Of a DNA stretch of 64,000 nucleotides, positions 1 to 11,416 are shown piece after piece; within the stretch, counting starts at the first letter, position 1, and each line of letters opens with the position of its first letter. The stretch covers positions 8,065,001 through 8,129,000 of the forward strand of contig CP114499.1 of the NCBI GenBank assembly GCA_027186245.1, written 5' to 3'. This stretch comes from Coriaria nepalensis. Lineage: Eukaryota > Streptophyta > Magnoliopsida > Cucurbitales > Coriariaceae. A program made the position numbers and the translations under genes. Below the pieces are notes generated by a model, which saw nothing but the letters and a program-made list of their open reading frames with translations, did not search any database and had not been told where the DNA came from.

Positions 1-87
1 AAGTACATCAAGTATGCTCCGGAGAGTCTGGAGAGCATGTTGAGTGAATTCTTTGAGGGAAAGACGTGGGGTGAACAAAAGCGTTGA
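1..87 (+). CDS. EXO70 exocyst subunit, C-terminal end (partial)
   Basis: The window opens inside a reading frame of 28 codons ending in TGA. It starts KYIKYAPESLE and continues through LSEFFEGK to a basic end, EQKR. This matches the conserved C-terminal tail of plant EXO70 proteins, where a K/R-Y-I-K-Y-(S/T/A)-P-E-x-L block precedes an FFEG motif. EXO70 subunits help the exocyst tether secretory vesicles to the plasma membrane. Only the tail is present, so the subclade cannot be fixed; the short EQKR end recalls EXO70E/H-type members, which is a guess. The rest of the gene lies upstream of the window. Confidence 0.8.
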   Translation, partial: KYIKYAPESLESMLSEFFEGKTWGEQKR

Positions 88-797
88 ACACTGTAAAAAG
101 TAAAAACCTCTTCTTCTTTTCCTCTCTCTCTCATTTTACTCATACACTTTGTTCTGATTGAAAATTTTAGGTGATAGCGAAAGCTAACCACAAGAGAGTG
201 ATTTTGTACGATGTTGATGTTAAAAGGAATGGGCCACATTTTTCACAAAAACGAAAATGAACATCACATGCTTTCAAGCAGATTGCAATAAATACATTCG
301 AGTCTCATAAATTAAAATTTTTAATTAAATAATTTATTTTCTCTTTAATTTTGAGTATAATATATTACATTTTTTTCGTAATTTAATATTTAATTAAATT
401 AGTAAATTTTATTAATTATTAATTAATCAAAATTTTAATGTACTCAAATCATTCATATTATATTATAGATCCCATACTTACCTGAACTAATTATAACTGA
501 TACTCTCTTTTAAAAATTAATTATAATAATCCCCTCCATTAAGTTTCCGTCATTTCTTAACGGAATATGACGGAAATATACACCCGTCATTAAATATTTG
601 TTTAGAAAGAGAAATTTACTGGACCCCAGGTACAGTAATCACCCATTTCTTTCATTTATTTTCCCTCTTAAATTTCTCCTCCGTTTTTCCATCTCTGCAG
701 AATGCTGACTCTTGAGAAGAAGCCACGGCGAATCCTGATTTCGTTGTAGAAGTTCCATTAACTCCTTCCTCTGCTCGATTTATTTTGCATTTTAACA
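88..797. other. Intergenic, AT-rich; small hairpin-like repeat
   Basis: No gene is seen. About 296-330 and 424-454 form an imperfect inverted pair (CATTCGAGT.. against ..ACTCAAATCATTC) around very AT-rich DNA, as in a MITE-sized hairpin. No clear target-site duplication is visible. The rest has no recognisable content. Confidence 0.4.
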
Positions 798-1120
798 TAG
801 CAGACGAGAAGAAGCCATAGAATTCACTGTTTGCAACGAGAAGAAGCCCTAGCTCACCCCCTCCGTTTTGTGCTTCAACCCGACGGTCTGCAACCTCGAA
901 TCTCTTGAGTTTCTTCGATATCGATTTCAATCTGCAACACAATTTCCTCGCCAATTTCGTTCTGTACTCTGATGAAGCAAAGCTCCATTTTCTTCTTCTG
1001 CAACATTCAGACTAGGTAAAATCCTTCTCTATTACATTTGAATTTTGTGAATTTTTTACAGAATCTAGTTCGATTAGCTGCAAAGTGTGGACAGGTCTCT
1101 TAACTGCATCTGACGAATGA
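798..1120 (+). repeat. Left inverted arm of the 2.7-kb element
   Basis: This arm matches the reverse complement of 3146-3491, with scattered substitutions and small indels. Shared landmarks from outside to inside are GCAACGAGAAGAAGCCCTAG, TGCTTCAACCCGA, TCTGCAACCTCGAATCTC, GCAAAGCTCCATTTTCTTCT, GGTAAAATCCTTCTCT and AGGTCTCTTAA. An open frame on the minus strand runs through it. It resembles the plus-strand frame of the right arm, as expected from the duplication. Confidence 0.75.
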
Positions 1121-3145
1121 ATTTTTTAATTTTTTAAATATTTGATTCAAAGTGTGATAAAATATAAGGTGAATGAAAGATTTGTTTACTTCATTTTGTA
1201 ATGCAATTTCATCACATCCACTCCCACCCCCCCGCTTTATTTTTTCTATACCCAGAAATTGTAGTTATTTCGAGTTTCTTTGCGATTAATCCCATTGCTT
1301 TTTCCGGCCCTTTCGTTTTTTAATAGCTCTGTGCAAGAAGAAAAGAAATCAATTTTACAGTTGTTTGATCAATCATTTTTGTATGTTGATTTTAGTCTCT
1401 GCTGTAAGTTATGCTGTGGTAATTATCTCTCTATGGTGTAAGCTTTTTTTCTTCCAATCTCATTGAATGCATAATCTCTATTGTGTTGTAGAATGAAGGA
1501 GTAGATTTCATTTACGTATACGTTTGAAACGGATTACTTGGTCATTTATCTATAATAATATCCCTACTTCCTGGTAAATCCAGAGCGGCATGAGTACCAA
1601 GTTTCTAACTGATACATAATCAAACTATCAAGTCTATATTTGACATTTTTAGTACTAGAAAGGTGAAAGCTGAGAGAGAACTGAAAGCAGAGGACAAATC
1701 AATTTGTTGTATCTATCTCTTTTGTCAGTTGTATTATGTGTTAGAGGACAAATCAATTAGAAACGGTCATTTTTGCTCTTGCTTTTGTTTATCTTGTTAA
1801 GGAACAATATTTTTTGAATACATAATCTTATTAGAAAAAATTAGAGTTTGCTTATCCTTTTAAGTTTGAGGAATGATGACCTCCGACGGCATTAGGATTC
1901 AGGCAAGACGATGCCAGTGTGGTCATACTGCTTTATATTGAGATCGCAGGAGAAATGGAAATCATGGTCATTTATTTCATAGATATACTATGACGTATAC
2001 TGCTACTTGTCTTTATTTCATTGATATCGTAAAGTTAGTATCTAACCATCATAGTATCACAAAATAACTGCAGTTTTTCGTATGGGTGGAGAGTTCAAAC
2101 CAATTAGAAGACGATGAGGTAAGCTCGTCAACTAATGTGTTTTAGAGGACTGACATAACATGCGAGGATTTTACAGAATATTTTCACAAATCGGATGATT
2201 TGATGGACAAAAATTTAGGGATGATACGGTTGATGTTATTTATTATAATTTTACTATGATTTGTAATTGCACTAAAAAACTAGATATGAAAAACAACTCA
2301 GTATGTTCAAGTATATACTCTTTAATTATAATTTTACCATGTACTGTAAAGCTTAGATAGCTTCTACTTATGATTTGGTTTTTGCTCTATTTATGAAGTG
2401 GGAAACCCTTCTAATTGTAATGCAGGTTGCTCTAGTAGTTTATGCTACTCTTACTGCTTTGATTATGAAATGACTTTTCCTTTTTTCCATGGATTTTTTA
2501 CTCTTTGGTATGTCTCATGTTACGTAACAAATGAAAAAAAAAACATATATATTTTACTTGATGCTATGTTGTTGGTGTATTGGATGATTTATGTCCATTT
2601 GGGTTATAAGTGGATACAAGTGCAACAATATTAGATGATTTATGTCATGTCCATTTGGATCATGAGCGGATACAAGTGCAACGACATATAAATGAAAATC
2701 TATAAACACGAGCTTGAATTATTATATGCAATCCAGAAGAGGATATTAACTGCATCAATTGAAAAACTGCAGATTAAAGTAACTAAGCCCTTGTACAAAC
2801 TTGTCCTAATCGAAACTCCAAAACTGAAAGTATGAAGCTATTACAACTATCATCCCCAATACAAAGATATTCATCCTTTCAACCTATTCATCCATACATC
2901 AATGTACAAAAAACTACATTGAAACAAGAACCCTTATACAGTGACACAAAAAACTACAATGGGATCCACTCTTTATCAGTGGGTAAATTTTGAGTAAGGT
3001 GGAGGTGGAGTTGCTTGGATTTGTTGACTAGAAGAATAGAGTGTACCTAGCCTTGATGACAAATTTCAAGTTGGATAACTTTTTCATATTTGATTTGTTC
3101 CCACATTTTGAATCAAAAGCTTTCAAAACTTAAAATTTATTGGTC

Positions 3146-3491
3146 AGAGGCAATTAAGAGACCTATCCACATTTAGCAGCTAATTGAACTAGATTCTACA
3201 TAAATCTACAATATCTAAATGTAAGAGAGAAGGATTTTACCTCGTCTGAATGTTGCAGAAGAGAAGAAAATGGAGCTTTGCTTCGTCAGAGTACAGAACG
3301 AAATTGGCCAGGAAATCATGGTTGCAAATTGAAATCGAAATCGAAATCGAAGAAACTCGAGAGATTCGAGGTTGCAGACGATCGGGTTGAAGCACAAAAT
3401 CGAGAGGGTGAACTAGGGCTTCTTCTCGTTGCAAACGTGAATTCTAAAATGGGGTTGAAGGCTTGAAGCTATGGGTTCTTCTCGTCTGCTA
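3146..3491 (-). repeat. Right inverted arm of the 2.7-kb element
   Basis: This is the reverse-complement partner of 798-1120. It differs by a short local expansion of a GAAATC hexamer near 3330-3350 and by small indels. Read on the minus strand it contains a short open frame that ends just before a good donor-like sequence, GAG|GTAAAATC. The arms may therefore carry a captured exon or the element's own 5' exon. Confidence 0.75.
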
Positions 3492-4541
3492 CGTTGAGGT
3501 TCAAAAACGCAGCAACACCTATTCCTTTCCCCTTCTCATTTCATTCACGATCGTCTTGCTTCCACTGCCGGATCCATTTCGCCATCCCAGCTGTTGACTG
3601 GTAACGATTTTCGTAACATCTTCTTCTGCTGCGTTAAAGAGTAACAATTATGGACGGATTTTACAACATTGGTCTTGTTATTTATATTGCACTTAATTTG
3701 TTAATCTATCTCTACATCTACTTAATCTACTATTAATCTGTTTTCTACTCTATTGGAACTGACTTCTGATACCTTTTTCCTTGTTATGATTTGCAGTGAT
3801 CTTAACTCCAACTTAATTTTACTTTTAAAGTGGAGGTTAAGAGTTCGAATTATCAAAAATATTTTTGAAATTCGAATCTTAAACGAAAAAAAACAAGAAG
3901 GAGATTTATAATGATCTTATGTAATGTATGTCAGAAAATGTGAAGCTTCTATTTGAGAGATTTCATAAGTTAAAGGTTGAATTTTTATTTTGCATGTTTA
4001 GATAACTATCCACTGTTATATGAAGTTTTTAAAGTTCACAAGCTAATGATCAATTCTTCATAAAGCATTGAATAGATAAGGATCCCTTCATCCAAATAGC
4101 TTCCAAAATAAAGCATTATAATACATAATGATCCATTCAATCTCATAATATTCCCTATATACCCAACTCAACCAATCCATCCACACTTTTTTTTAAATAG
4201 TGACACATAATCAACTTTTATTATCATTCGTTTGGAGAATGAAGTTAATGGGTATAAATCTACCAAACAAGTGAATCAAAATACAAATCATTCAACTCAT
4301 TCTTACTCATATCCTTTTTAGGAAATCAAGCAAACCCTAAAGGAAATTCTTGAACGCCATTGGCTCTCATATTCTTGTTGCACAAATCATAGCGTGCCAC
4401 ATCCTCTCACGACCCAAACGTAAGCCACAGCCTTCACTCTTAGGCTCTCTTTATATCTCACGAGCTGAAAAAAACAAAAAATAATCTGAGAATCCGTTGG
4501 CTCACCTTGCTTTTCAGTCACTCTCAATCGTATGGTTAACA
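3492..4541. other. Intergenic region before the first NHL gene
   Basis: No gene or clear repeat was recognised. The last 100 bp contain the likely core promoter of the NHL gene that starts at 4542. Confidence 0.5.
4450..4457 (+). promoter_or_regulatory. Candidate TATA box of the 4542 NHL gene
   Basis: TTTATATC lies about 85 bp upstream of the chosen start codon. That is a usual distance for a plant TATA box followed by a short leader. It is inferred from position only. Confidence 0.4.
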
Positions 4542-5291
4542 ATGGCTACATCGGCCCAACCTCGAGACAACAAGACAGTAACCGGCTATCCAGCTCAGAC
4601 GAGCCGCGTAGCTTCCGGCTACCCCACAACCGCCTACGCCTTCGCAGCTTCACCAGCGCCGGCTGCCCCAATGGCCATCACTGCGCATCCGTATCCGTAC
4701 TACAACAACTCCTTCCAGCCGGGAGTATCCACTCTCCGCCGTCTGTTCATCTTCTTCGTCTTCCTATTCACGCTCATGGTCCTCGTCTTATTCATTGTCT
4801 TCCTCGTCCTCCATCCCCGTCTCCCCGAGTTCCGAGTCGAATCAGCCTCCGTTTCCGCTCTCAACGCGACTGGTTCTGACCTGACCGCTACGTGGGACTT
4901 CACTCTTCTAGCTAACAACCCTAACCAGAAGCTCGCCGCATACTACGAAGACCTCAAGGCCTCTCTATTTTACGACGATGTAATCTCAACGACGTCGGTG
5001 CCACCTTTCTCTCAGGATACGAATGATAGTACCCGGATCCGGTTTAGTCTGTGGTCGGTTTCGGCGTTCGTGGGTAAAGAGGCGGTGAGGGAGATTTCAG
5101 ATGGAATGGCGCATGGGTCGGTGAGATTTGGGATGGTAGTAGAGGGTTGGGTTAGGTTTAGGGCCGGAATGTGGTGGATGAGGCCCCAGTTGTTACGGGT
5201 CACTTGCTATCCGGTCCAACTCGGGTTTGTAGCTAAAAATGGGTCTGGGTCTTTGATGGGCCCCTCAAGAGCTTGCCAGGTCTATCTGTGA
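4542..5291 (+). CDS. NDR1/HIN1-like (LEA_2) membrane protein
   Basis: This is a single-exon gene for 249 residues. The start at 4542 was chosen because the frame upstream opens only with TTG, and this ATG begins a typical N-terminus. Residues 1-60 are rich in Pro, Ala, Thr and Tyr. A hydrophobic segment at about 68-90 is the single transmembrane anchor. A LEA_2-type beta domain follows, with the family landmark NNPNQKLAAYY. The motif is more divergent than NPNKRIGIYYD of the two NHL genes downstream. NHL proteins sit at the plasma membrane, and many are induced by pathogens or stress. The protein resembles the hydroxyproline-rich glycoprotein type next to NHL genes in Arabidopsis (At3g52460 by recollection). 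No intron or damage is seen. Confidence 0.85.
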   Translation: MATSAQPRDNKTVTGYPAQTSRVASGYPTTAYAFAASPAPAAPMAITAHPYPYYNNSFQPGVSTLRRLFIFFVFLFTLMVLVLFIVFLVLHPRLPEFRVESASVSALNATGSDLTATWDFTLLANNPNQKLAAYYEDLKASLFYDDVISTTSVPPFSQDTNDSTRIRFSLWSVSAFVGKEAVREISDGMAHGSVRFGMVVEGWVRFRAGMWWMRPQLLRVTCYPVQLGFVAKNGSGSLMGPSRACQVYL

Positions 5292-6309
5292 CTTAGTTCG
5301 TCTTCCGTTACTGTTTAGCAACAAGACATTGTAAAGTTGTTGCTCCACAGATCAATGGAAACTTGTAAATTTCCCAGCATCCATAGATTAGTTGGATTTT
5401 TTGGGATATGGATATTTTAATAATTGATTCACTTAATTTTCTCAACTTGCTTTTTGTACTAGATGAAAATTCCGTTACCGTTTAGCCGTTTAGAACTGGG
5501 TATCGAAACGGTTAAAATTACCCGACCAGCTGATCCTGATTCTGTGTTGAGATTCAGTTACATCACAATCTCGGCCTTTTTTTTTTTTTTTTTTTTTAAG
5601 TCGCATAGTTCAGTTTGAAGTTGATATAGATTCAAAGCGTGAATCTAGTTTACTGAATGGGATGGATATACAGATTTGCATAGGCTAAGCACTTTTTCTG
5701 AGCATTAGAAGAAGAATCCCAACTTTGAGCTAGGCCTCATTACTGTCCTCTCTACATGATTTGTATATCAGATTCAGTGCTTTATAATGATTCTCTCTGC
5801 CTCACTTACACTTAAACTTATCTCTGCCCCTTCAATTTAGCGGTCTGTTCGTATTTGGATCAAGTTCCGTTTAAACCAACGGTTGTGATTAAATAAATTT
5901 TATATTTTTGGCACATAATTGAGTTATTAAAAAAAAAAAAAAAGGAATAAATTAATTATTTATAAAAAGGATAACGATTGATTTTTACTCGATGAATCTA
6001 TTCCTTTTTTTCTGCATCTTCACTTTCTCTACTTTATTTTATTTATTTATGCATGTTTGGAGTTTTGTGCCTTATGAAATTCCCCACCCTTCAGATATAC
6101 CTTTATTCCTACGACAATCATAATCACCCGGTACCGAAAGAGTTACGAACAATCCCGTCATAAAAATAAATATTTAAAAATATTCATTTATATTATTAAG
6201 TTTAAGCTAATTGTGTAAATGAGGAGACCGCTAATATATACTTCATCCTTCTAATTCTTGCAATACAACTTAACTCCACATAAATTTTGACTCTATTCGG
6301 CCCTAATAG
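5292..6309. other. Intergenic, no gene seen
   Basis: This stretch is AT-rich. It includes a run of about 21 T near 5577-5597 and an A run near 5930-5943. No gene was recognised. Confidence 0.5.
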
Positions 6310-7080
6310 TAAGTTTTAAGGGCTTAATCAAAGTAGGGGAAAATCCTCCACCAAAGTTGTAGCGACCACCTGTCAAACACAAGTCAACCGATAAGTAACA
6401 TGGAAAAAACTCCAAGCAGCCCAAGCAATGTCCCTATGAATAAACAGGTGTTGAATATCTTCCTGATGTCTATGTATATAACACGCGCAAACAAAGGAAA
6501 CATCTATTTGCATTCTTTGTAAGTTATAATAAACCACGATGGTATTATGTAATAATTTCTAATCGAATAATAAAACTTTTAAAGGACATTTCGTCCTCCA
6601 ACTCAGCATAAACATTTTGTTTGGCGTCCCCTCACCCATGACAACCTTCTAAGCATATTTAAATGAAAAACTACTTGACCTATTAAGCACCTAAATTAAA
6701 AGGTTATCTTGCGCTATAAGAGCTGTAATATTATTTTCAATAAGGTATACTATCTCATCCTATAAGACTATATTATGTCAATCCATTGAAAAGAATAGCT
6801 TCATGCAAATTTAAAGTAGGACACTCCTCTTTCACTATGTCCGCCAAAATCCCAATACCTCAATCGTCGTGCCAAAATAAGGTTAAAAGCCTGTTACCAA
6901 TGCTCCATCTATAATGATAGAGGAAAGACGAACTAGCGCTCACCATGTCTATCTATTCCTTGGAAACATTTTTAGCCATCCTCCACTTATGGGTAGGAAA
7001 ATCCTTTGCATACTGAGCATTTATATAATTGTATCAAAGAGATTTCTCGCATAATAAGAGCCAAAACTTTTTCCAAATCC
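6310..7080 (-). mobile_element. Decayed non-LTR retrotransposon (LINE) fragment, zf-RVT region
   Basis: Read on the minus strand, broken frames resemble the C-terminal part of plant LINE reverse transcriptases. At about 6862-6946 the translation begins MVSASSSSFLYHYRW and continues through IGNRLLTLFWHDD to a TGA where Trp would be usual. After the stop it resumes with GIGILADIVKEECPTL. At about 6380-6480 it reads HQEDIQHLFIHRDIAWAAW, the typical zinc-binding RVT (zf-RVT) tail. Stops and shifts make it non-functional. More remnant sequence may extend to about 7500, but I could not follow it. Confidence 0.6.
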
Positions 7081-8371
7081 GGTGCATCGTCTATGGGAAT
7101 TTACCAAATAGCAATTTTAATCTCCTCTATAGAAAAACACGAAGTAAAAATAGCATTGTCCTTATCATTAACCAAGCTTAGGATCATTTCATATAAGTCC
7201 TCATTTCAAGAAACATGTTCATAAAGAAAAGAAAAATAGTTAATGACTCTAAGATGAAATGAGCGAGGGTCCGTAAAATTTTCACCTTAATCATTCATAA
7301 TATTAAAAAAATTTAATTGCTTAATACGAGTTCGAAGGAATGTATCAAAAAATTGAAAGTTAGAATATTTTTTAAAACCAATGAATCCAAAATTTTTATT
7401 TCCAAAAATCTCATCATCCTTAATACATTGATCATACTTATATTTTATCATTTTAAGATCATCAAATATCTCTTCCGATCAATTATTTTTCAAAAAAGTA
7501 TCGAACATCACAATCTTATCTCTTCACGTATATAAATTTAAGAAAATATTATAAAAAAATTATCAATACCAAATCTTTAAGCAATTGCGGGAATTGTATA
7601 AATTATTCACTACTGGAACCAACAAAATTGAATAATTACAACACCAAGCCGACTGCTAGATGGAGAAAGAAAAAGTCACGGGACGTCCATATCCTTTAGA
7701 AACGATAAGGCTACTTACTTAGGTGCACGTCCTTTCCAATACTTATTAGGCTACTTACTTAGGTGCATTTTGGGTTTGGAAGAAAACTAGAAAAGAGGAT
7801 ATTTGTGATGGCAAGTATATGGTCTTTATTGGACTCTGGTAATAAAGTGCGGGTCCCACTGAGTAAATGTCCAGATTCTGGTAAGAAAAAAAAAAGAGTA
7901 AAGACTCTCTTAACCTTAAAAAAAGAATCTTTTTGGACTGTAGACACTAGACACTAGACACTAGACAAGAGACGTTTCTTGCTCTATCCCTCGATATTAT
8001 GATTGATTTGATAGGAATTAAAGGGTGGGATTAGATGATCAGTAACGTACAAAACGAGTATAATCAAACTAGTAAGAAAGGGTAGCTAAAAGACACACAA
8101 CATATCTTATCAGGTCTCCCACCATCTCTATAAAGGCAAACGCATAAACCAGTTATCCACCAGCCCAAAAAACAAAGAAAATAATGAAAATTAAAAGAAT
8201 CTGGATGAATATCCAACCTGGAAGCTGTCTGGGTGGCGTGAGATCAACGGCTCATAACGTGCTTCCCCTTGAGAATGAGAAAACTTACAAAAGAGATGAA
8301 GTGGAACTTAAGATTCTTCTTTTCTCACATGCCCAACATTATTTTTTAAATTATGGAGCAATTATAGTTTG

Positions 8372-8377
8372 TTGACT
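8372..8377 (+). promoter_or_regulatory. W-box core (TTGACT) upstream of NHL1-like gene
   Basis: TTGACT matches the WRKY-binding core, about 850 bp upstream of the 9223 start. WRKY control is common in NHL genes. A single hexamer is weak evidence. Confidence 0.3.
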
Positions 8378-8935
8378 TGGCCGACTCCGATTGGTCCGTG
8401 ATGCATGGCCCCCCTTTCTTATTGTTATTATTATATTGACTCACCATTTTAGCTCGATGACCTTTCATTTCACATTCCTAATTTTTGTAATCCTCTTTTT
8501 CCTGGAAAGCTCTCTTGCTTTTGAGAAATAATATGGTATTAAACTTGATGACGTAATTAATCTATTATCAATTGAATCCTCAGCCCAATTTGACGTCATA
8601 AATACAAATTTTGATTCCTTTCCTACAATTGCATGGTGTCCTTTAACTTGGCAGGTAGGAGGACTCTTATCACATATCTCTATGACTCTTACGTATGTAT
8701 ATTTCTCGAACCCTAAAAAGTAAAAAGGGAGGAGTCGGTGATACAAGTGGGCCCGGGTTAACGGGTATAACCTGTTTCTTAATCTTTCGTTCAAACTAAA
8801 CTAATCTTAATATTCATGAATCCAACGGTGATCGAACCACTTAAACAATTTCATGACATCAAATAATAATAATACTTTACGGCCCTTTGATTAGCAGAAA
8901 AGCAATCATCCTTTTTTTTTTTTGGTTGACTACCG

Positions 8936-8941
8936 TGTGAA
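8936..8941 (+). promoter_or_regulatory. W-box core (TTGACT) upstream of NHL1-like gene
   Basis: This is a second TTGACT, about 280 bp upstream of the 9223 start and so within usual promoter range. WRKY control is inferred from the motif and the gene family. Confidence 0.35.
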
Positions 8942-9123
8942 CACGCACAGTTCCAGATACCCATGACAGCTGACATGACACGTGTCGTTACACAACTGCT
9001 CGAGATGACATTTAACGTTTTCCCTTGTCCTGACAAAAACTTGTTACTGATTCGTATTGTGTAAATGTATTATTACGAAGCAAATAGCAATATATGGTCA
9101 GAGTGAAAATATTTGTTTATTTC

Positions 9124-9132
9124 CTATATATA
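9124..9132 (+). promoter_or_regulatory. Candidate TATA box of NHL1-like gene
   Basis: CTATATATA lies about 90 bp before the ATG at 9223, consistent with a TATA box and a leader of about 60 bases. Confidence 0.5.
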
Positions 9133-9222
9133 TCAATTTAAACCAAAAGACCACATCTCTTTCGATATCACTCTCTGTACCCCAGAACTCCAGAGCTAGC
9201 TTAGACTACCACAAAGGCGATC

Positions 9223-9855
9223 ATGTCGGTCAAGGAATGCGGTCACCATGGCGAACGGCGGAGGAAAATTTTCCGGCGATTCTTCGCCGGGCTCTTAATC
9301 ATTACGTTCCTAATCCTCTTCTTGATCCTCATCATTTGGGCCGTGCTTCAGCCTCACAAGCCCACTTTCATCTTACAAGACGCCACCGTTTACGCCTTCA
9401 GCGTCTCGGCCAGTAACAACCTCCTCACCTCCGTCTTCCAAGTCACCATCTCTTCTCGTAACCCTAACGACAAGATCGGAATATACTACGACAAGCTCGA
9501 CATCTACGCTGTCTACCGGAACCAGCAAATCACACTCCGGACTATCATCCAGCCGACGTATCAGGGCCACAAGGAGGTCAACGTCTGGTCTCCTAACGTG
9601 TACGGGAAGTCCGTTCCGGTAGCACCGTACAACGCCATCGCGCTGAATCAGGACCGGAGCATAGGGACGGTGCCGTTGATGATCAAGATTGATGGACGGG
9701 TGAGATGGAAGGTGGGGACGTTCATTTCAGGAAAGTACCACTTGTACGCGAACTGTCCAGCAATTATAACGTTTGGAAATCCGGCGGCTGGCGTTATTGT
9801 CGGCAATAACGCCGTTAAGTATCAGCTGGTGCAGCGTTGCAAGGTCAGCGTTTGA
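9223..9855 (+). CDS. NHL1/NHL12-like NDR1/HIN1-like protein
   Basis: This is an intact single-exon gene for 210 residues. The start MSVKECGHHG agrees with the MxxK(D/E)CGxHG opening of Arabidopsis NHL1/NHL12-type proteins. A short basic stretch is followed by a transmembrane segment at about 20-41. The LEA_2 domain comes next, with FILQDATVYAF, the family signature NPNDKIGIYYD at about 80-90, and an YRNQQITL.. TYQGHKE.. VWSP series. Length and motif order are normal for the clade. The likely site is the plasma membrane, with the beta domain outside the cytosol. The role is in defence or stress signalling by family knowledge; no specific ligand can be given. Confidence 0.93.
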   Translation: MSVKECGHHGERRRKIFRRFFAGLLIITFLILFLILIIWAVLQPHKPTFILQDATVYAFSVSASNNLLTSVFQVTISSRNPNDKIGIYYDKLDIYAVYRNQQITLRTIIQPTYQGHKEVNVWSPNVYGKSVPVAPYNAIALNQDRSIGTVPLMIKIDGRVRWKVGTFISGKYHLYANCPAIITFGNPAAGVIVGNNAVKYQLVQRCKVSV

Positions 9856-10888
9856 TTACAGACGGAGGTAATTATTGAAGTGATCCATCTTGCCGCGGTT
9901 AGGTACTGCTTTCATATATATACATAAACACAAATATAACTACGCTATAGTATTTACGTTTTGATCGGATCTGTGGATCAGTATAGAAGATGGGAAATAC
10001 ACAGAGTTTGGAATGAAGATTGGAATGAAATGTACATTTTGCTGGGGAATAAGTGGATACAGAGAGCAGAACTAACAGACGGAGTAATTTTAATACTTAC
10101 AAGTACGTAGTGTATCAGTATATTACGTAGTATATGTGCTTGTGGTCCTTGAGAAAATTTCAATTCCCTATCAATCCAACTAAAATTACAAATTAAATGC
10201 TTAGAGAGAGAGAGAGAGAAACTTGAATAATTCTATTACAATGGTTCGTGGCGATTACTTACTCTTAGGTGTTACTTTATAGTCCTAAAATCTAGTTTAG
10301 TACGCTAAACAAACGAGCTTAATAAATTAAGTTAGCAAAATGGTATACTTAATGTGCTTGTCTAGTCTTGCATGAATGTGTTGTTAAAAGTGTTGAAGAT
10401 TGAGAACTAATCGCGAAACTTAAGACCGTTTGGTAATGTATTAAAAAATGTAATAACTTTTGACACTATTTTTTATCCTCAATAATATATATATATTTTT
10501 TTTTACTTTAACGTACTCATTTTATATATATTTTCACGTATTATTATTATTTTTATACCCGTTTTGTAAAATATATAAATACGTTTTGAAACACTTAGCC
10601 GAATTTAAACGGTCTATAGTCCGTAATGGATGGGCCCAAATTTAAGTTTTCAGGCCCAACAAGAAATATATATTCTGATAAGAATATTCAAAGTCTTTTT
10701 TGGGGATCTAACTTGCACTTCCGGCATCTCACTGCATGCAAACTTTTCTTTCGAATGAAGGAATTTATAGATTTTTCACGATCTCATATTCTCATTAATA
10801 AGAAGCGAATTCAATTTTCTTTATCAAACTGAGTAGATCTAGGGATGATATGATATATAGAAGCTAATCATGTTTAAGCTACAACGTG
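9856..10888. other. Intergenic between NHL1-like gene and decayed NHL copy
   Basis: No gene is seen. A short GA repeat lies at about 10205-10219 and AT-rich simple sequence at about 10480-10580. Confidence 0.45.
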
Positions 10889-11416
10889 ATGCGAGATATG
10901 AAAGGGTACGTGAAGAGACGACTAGGAGTCATACCAAAGATGTCCGTCTTAAGCACGCTGTTCAAAATAACTCTCACCCTCGCCATCACTCTGGGCCTCG
11001 CAGTCCTAATCATCTGGCTCGCCCTCCGGCCCAGCAAAGTCAAGTTCCACGTCACAAACGCTTCTCTAACGCAATTCAACCTCACCGCCAATAACAACCT
11101 GAACAACAACCTCGCGCTCAACCTCACCGTTCGGAACCCGAACAAGAGGATCGGTATCTACTACGACCGTATCGAAGCCGCAGCTATTGTTGTAGTAGTT
11201 TGATTCGGATAAGATAACGCAGTTTGATTTGGAGAAGAGCGTTGGAGTTTACTCTATTGAATTGAAGCTTTATTTGAGGATTAGACTGAAAGTGGGTGGT
11301 ATTAAGATTGGGAAGTTTAAAAGCCTGAGATTGAATGTGATTTGAAGGTTCCGTTGAATGATTCTAATGGACCGTCCGAAACGTTTCAGACTACTAAGTG
11401 TGATATCGATTGGTGA
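10889..11416 (+). pseudogene. Decayed tandem copy of the NHL10-like gene
   Basis: The first frame from 10889 runs through a transmembrane segment, the block VKFHVTNASLTQFNL and the signature NPNKRIGIYYDRIEA. It then ends in a Val run and a TGA at 11201-11203. Homology to the neighbour at 12066 resumes in another frame at about 11220 (QFDLEKS). A further shift near 11320-11338 restores the first frame, which reads DLKVPL.. TTKCDIDW to a TGA at 11414-11416. Relative to the neighbour, about 40 codons between the IEA block and the EKS block are gone, and so is the Cys-rich N-terminus. A short truncated protein of about 104 residues could still be made, but the LEA_2 domain is destroyed. Confidence 0.85.

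Larger units (their letters stand above)
798..3491. mobile_element. Putative DNA element with long inverted arms (about 2.7 kb)
   Basis: Two related sequences of about 330 bp face each other at 798-1120 and 3146-3491, separated by about 2 kb of AT-rich DNA. Homology ends abruptly on the outside at the block TAGCAGACGAGAAGAA on both arms. This is the architecture of a long-TIR DNA transposon, for example a non-autonomous Mutator-like element. I could not see a target-site duplication at these outer ends, and I recognise no transposase in the interior. The arms could instead be two inverted copies of a smaller repeat. The class is inferred from architecture only. Confidence 0.5.
7081..9222. other. 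Intergenic region upstream of the NHL1-like gene
   Basis: No gene was recognised. A short tandem repeat of ACTAGACACTAG type lies at about 7943-7966. Two W-box cores and a TATA-like sequence lie near the downstream NHL gene and are listed separately. Confidence 0.45.

Noticed and set aside
2398..2634. Plus-strand frame inside the inverted-arm element
   Set aside because: No transposase or other family is recognisable, and its start is not an ATG.
10421..10615. Possible small element bounded by AGACCGTTT words
   Set aside because: Only nine bases match at the ends and no target duplication is seen.
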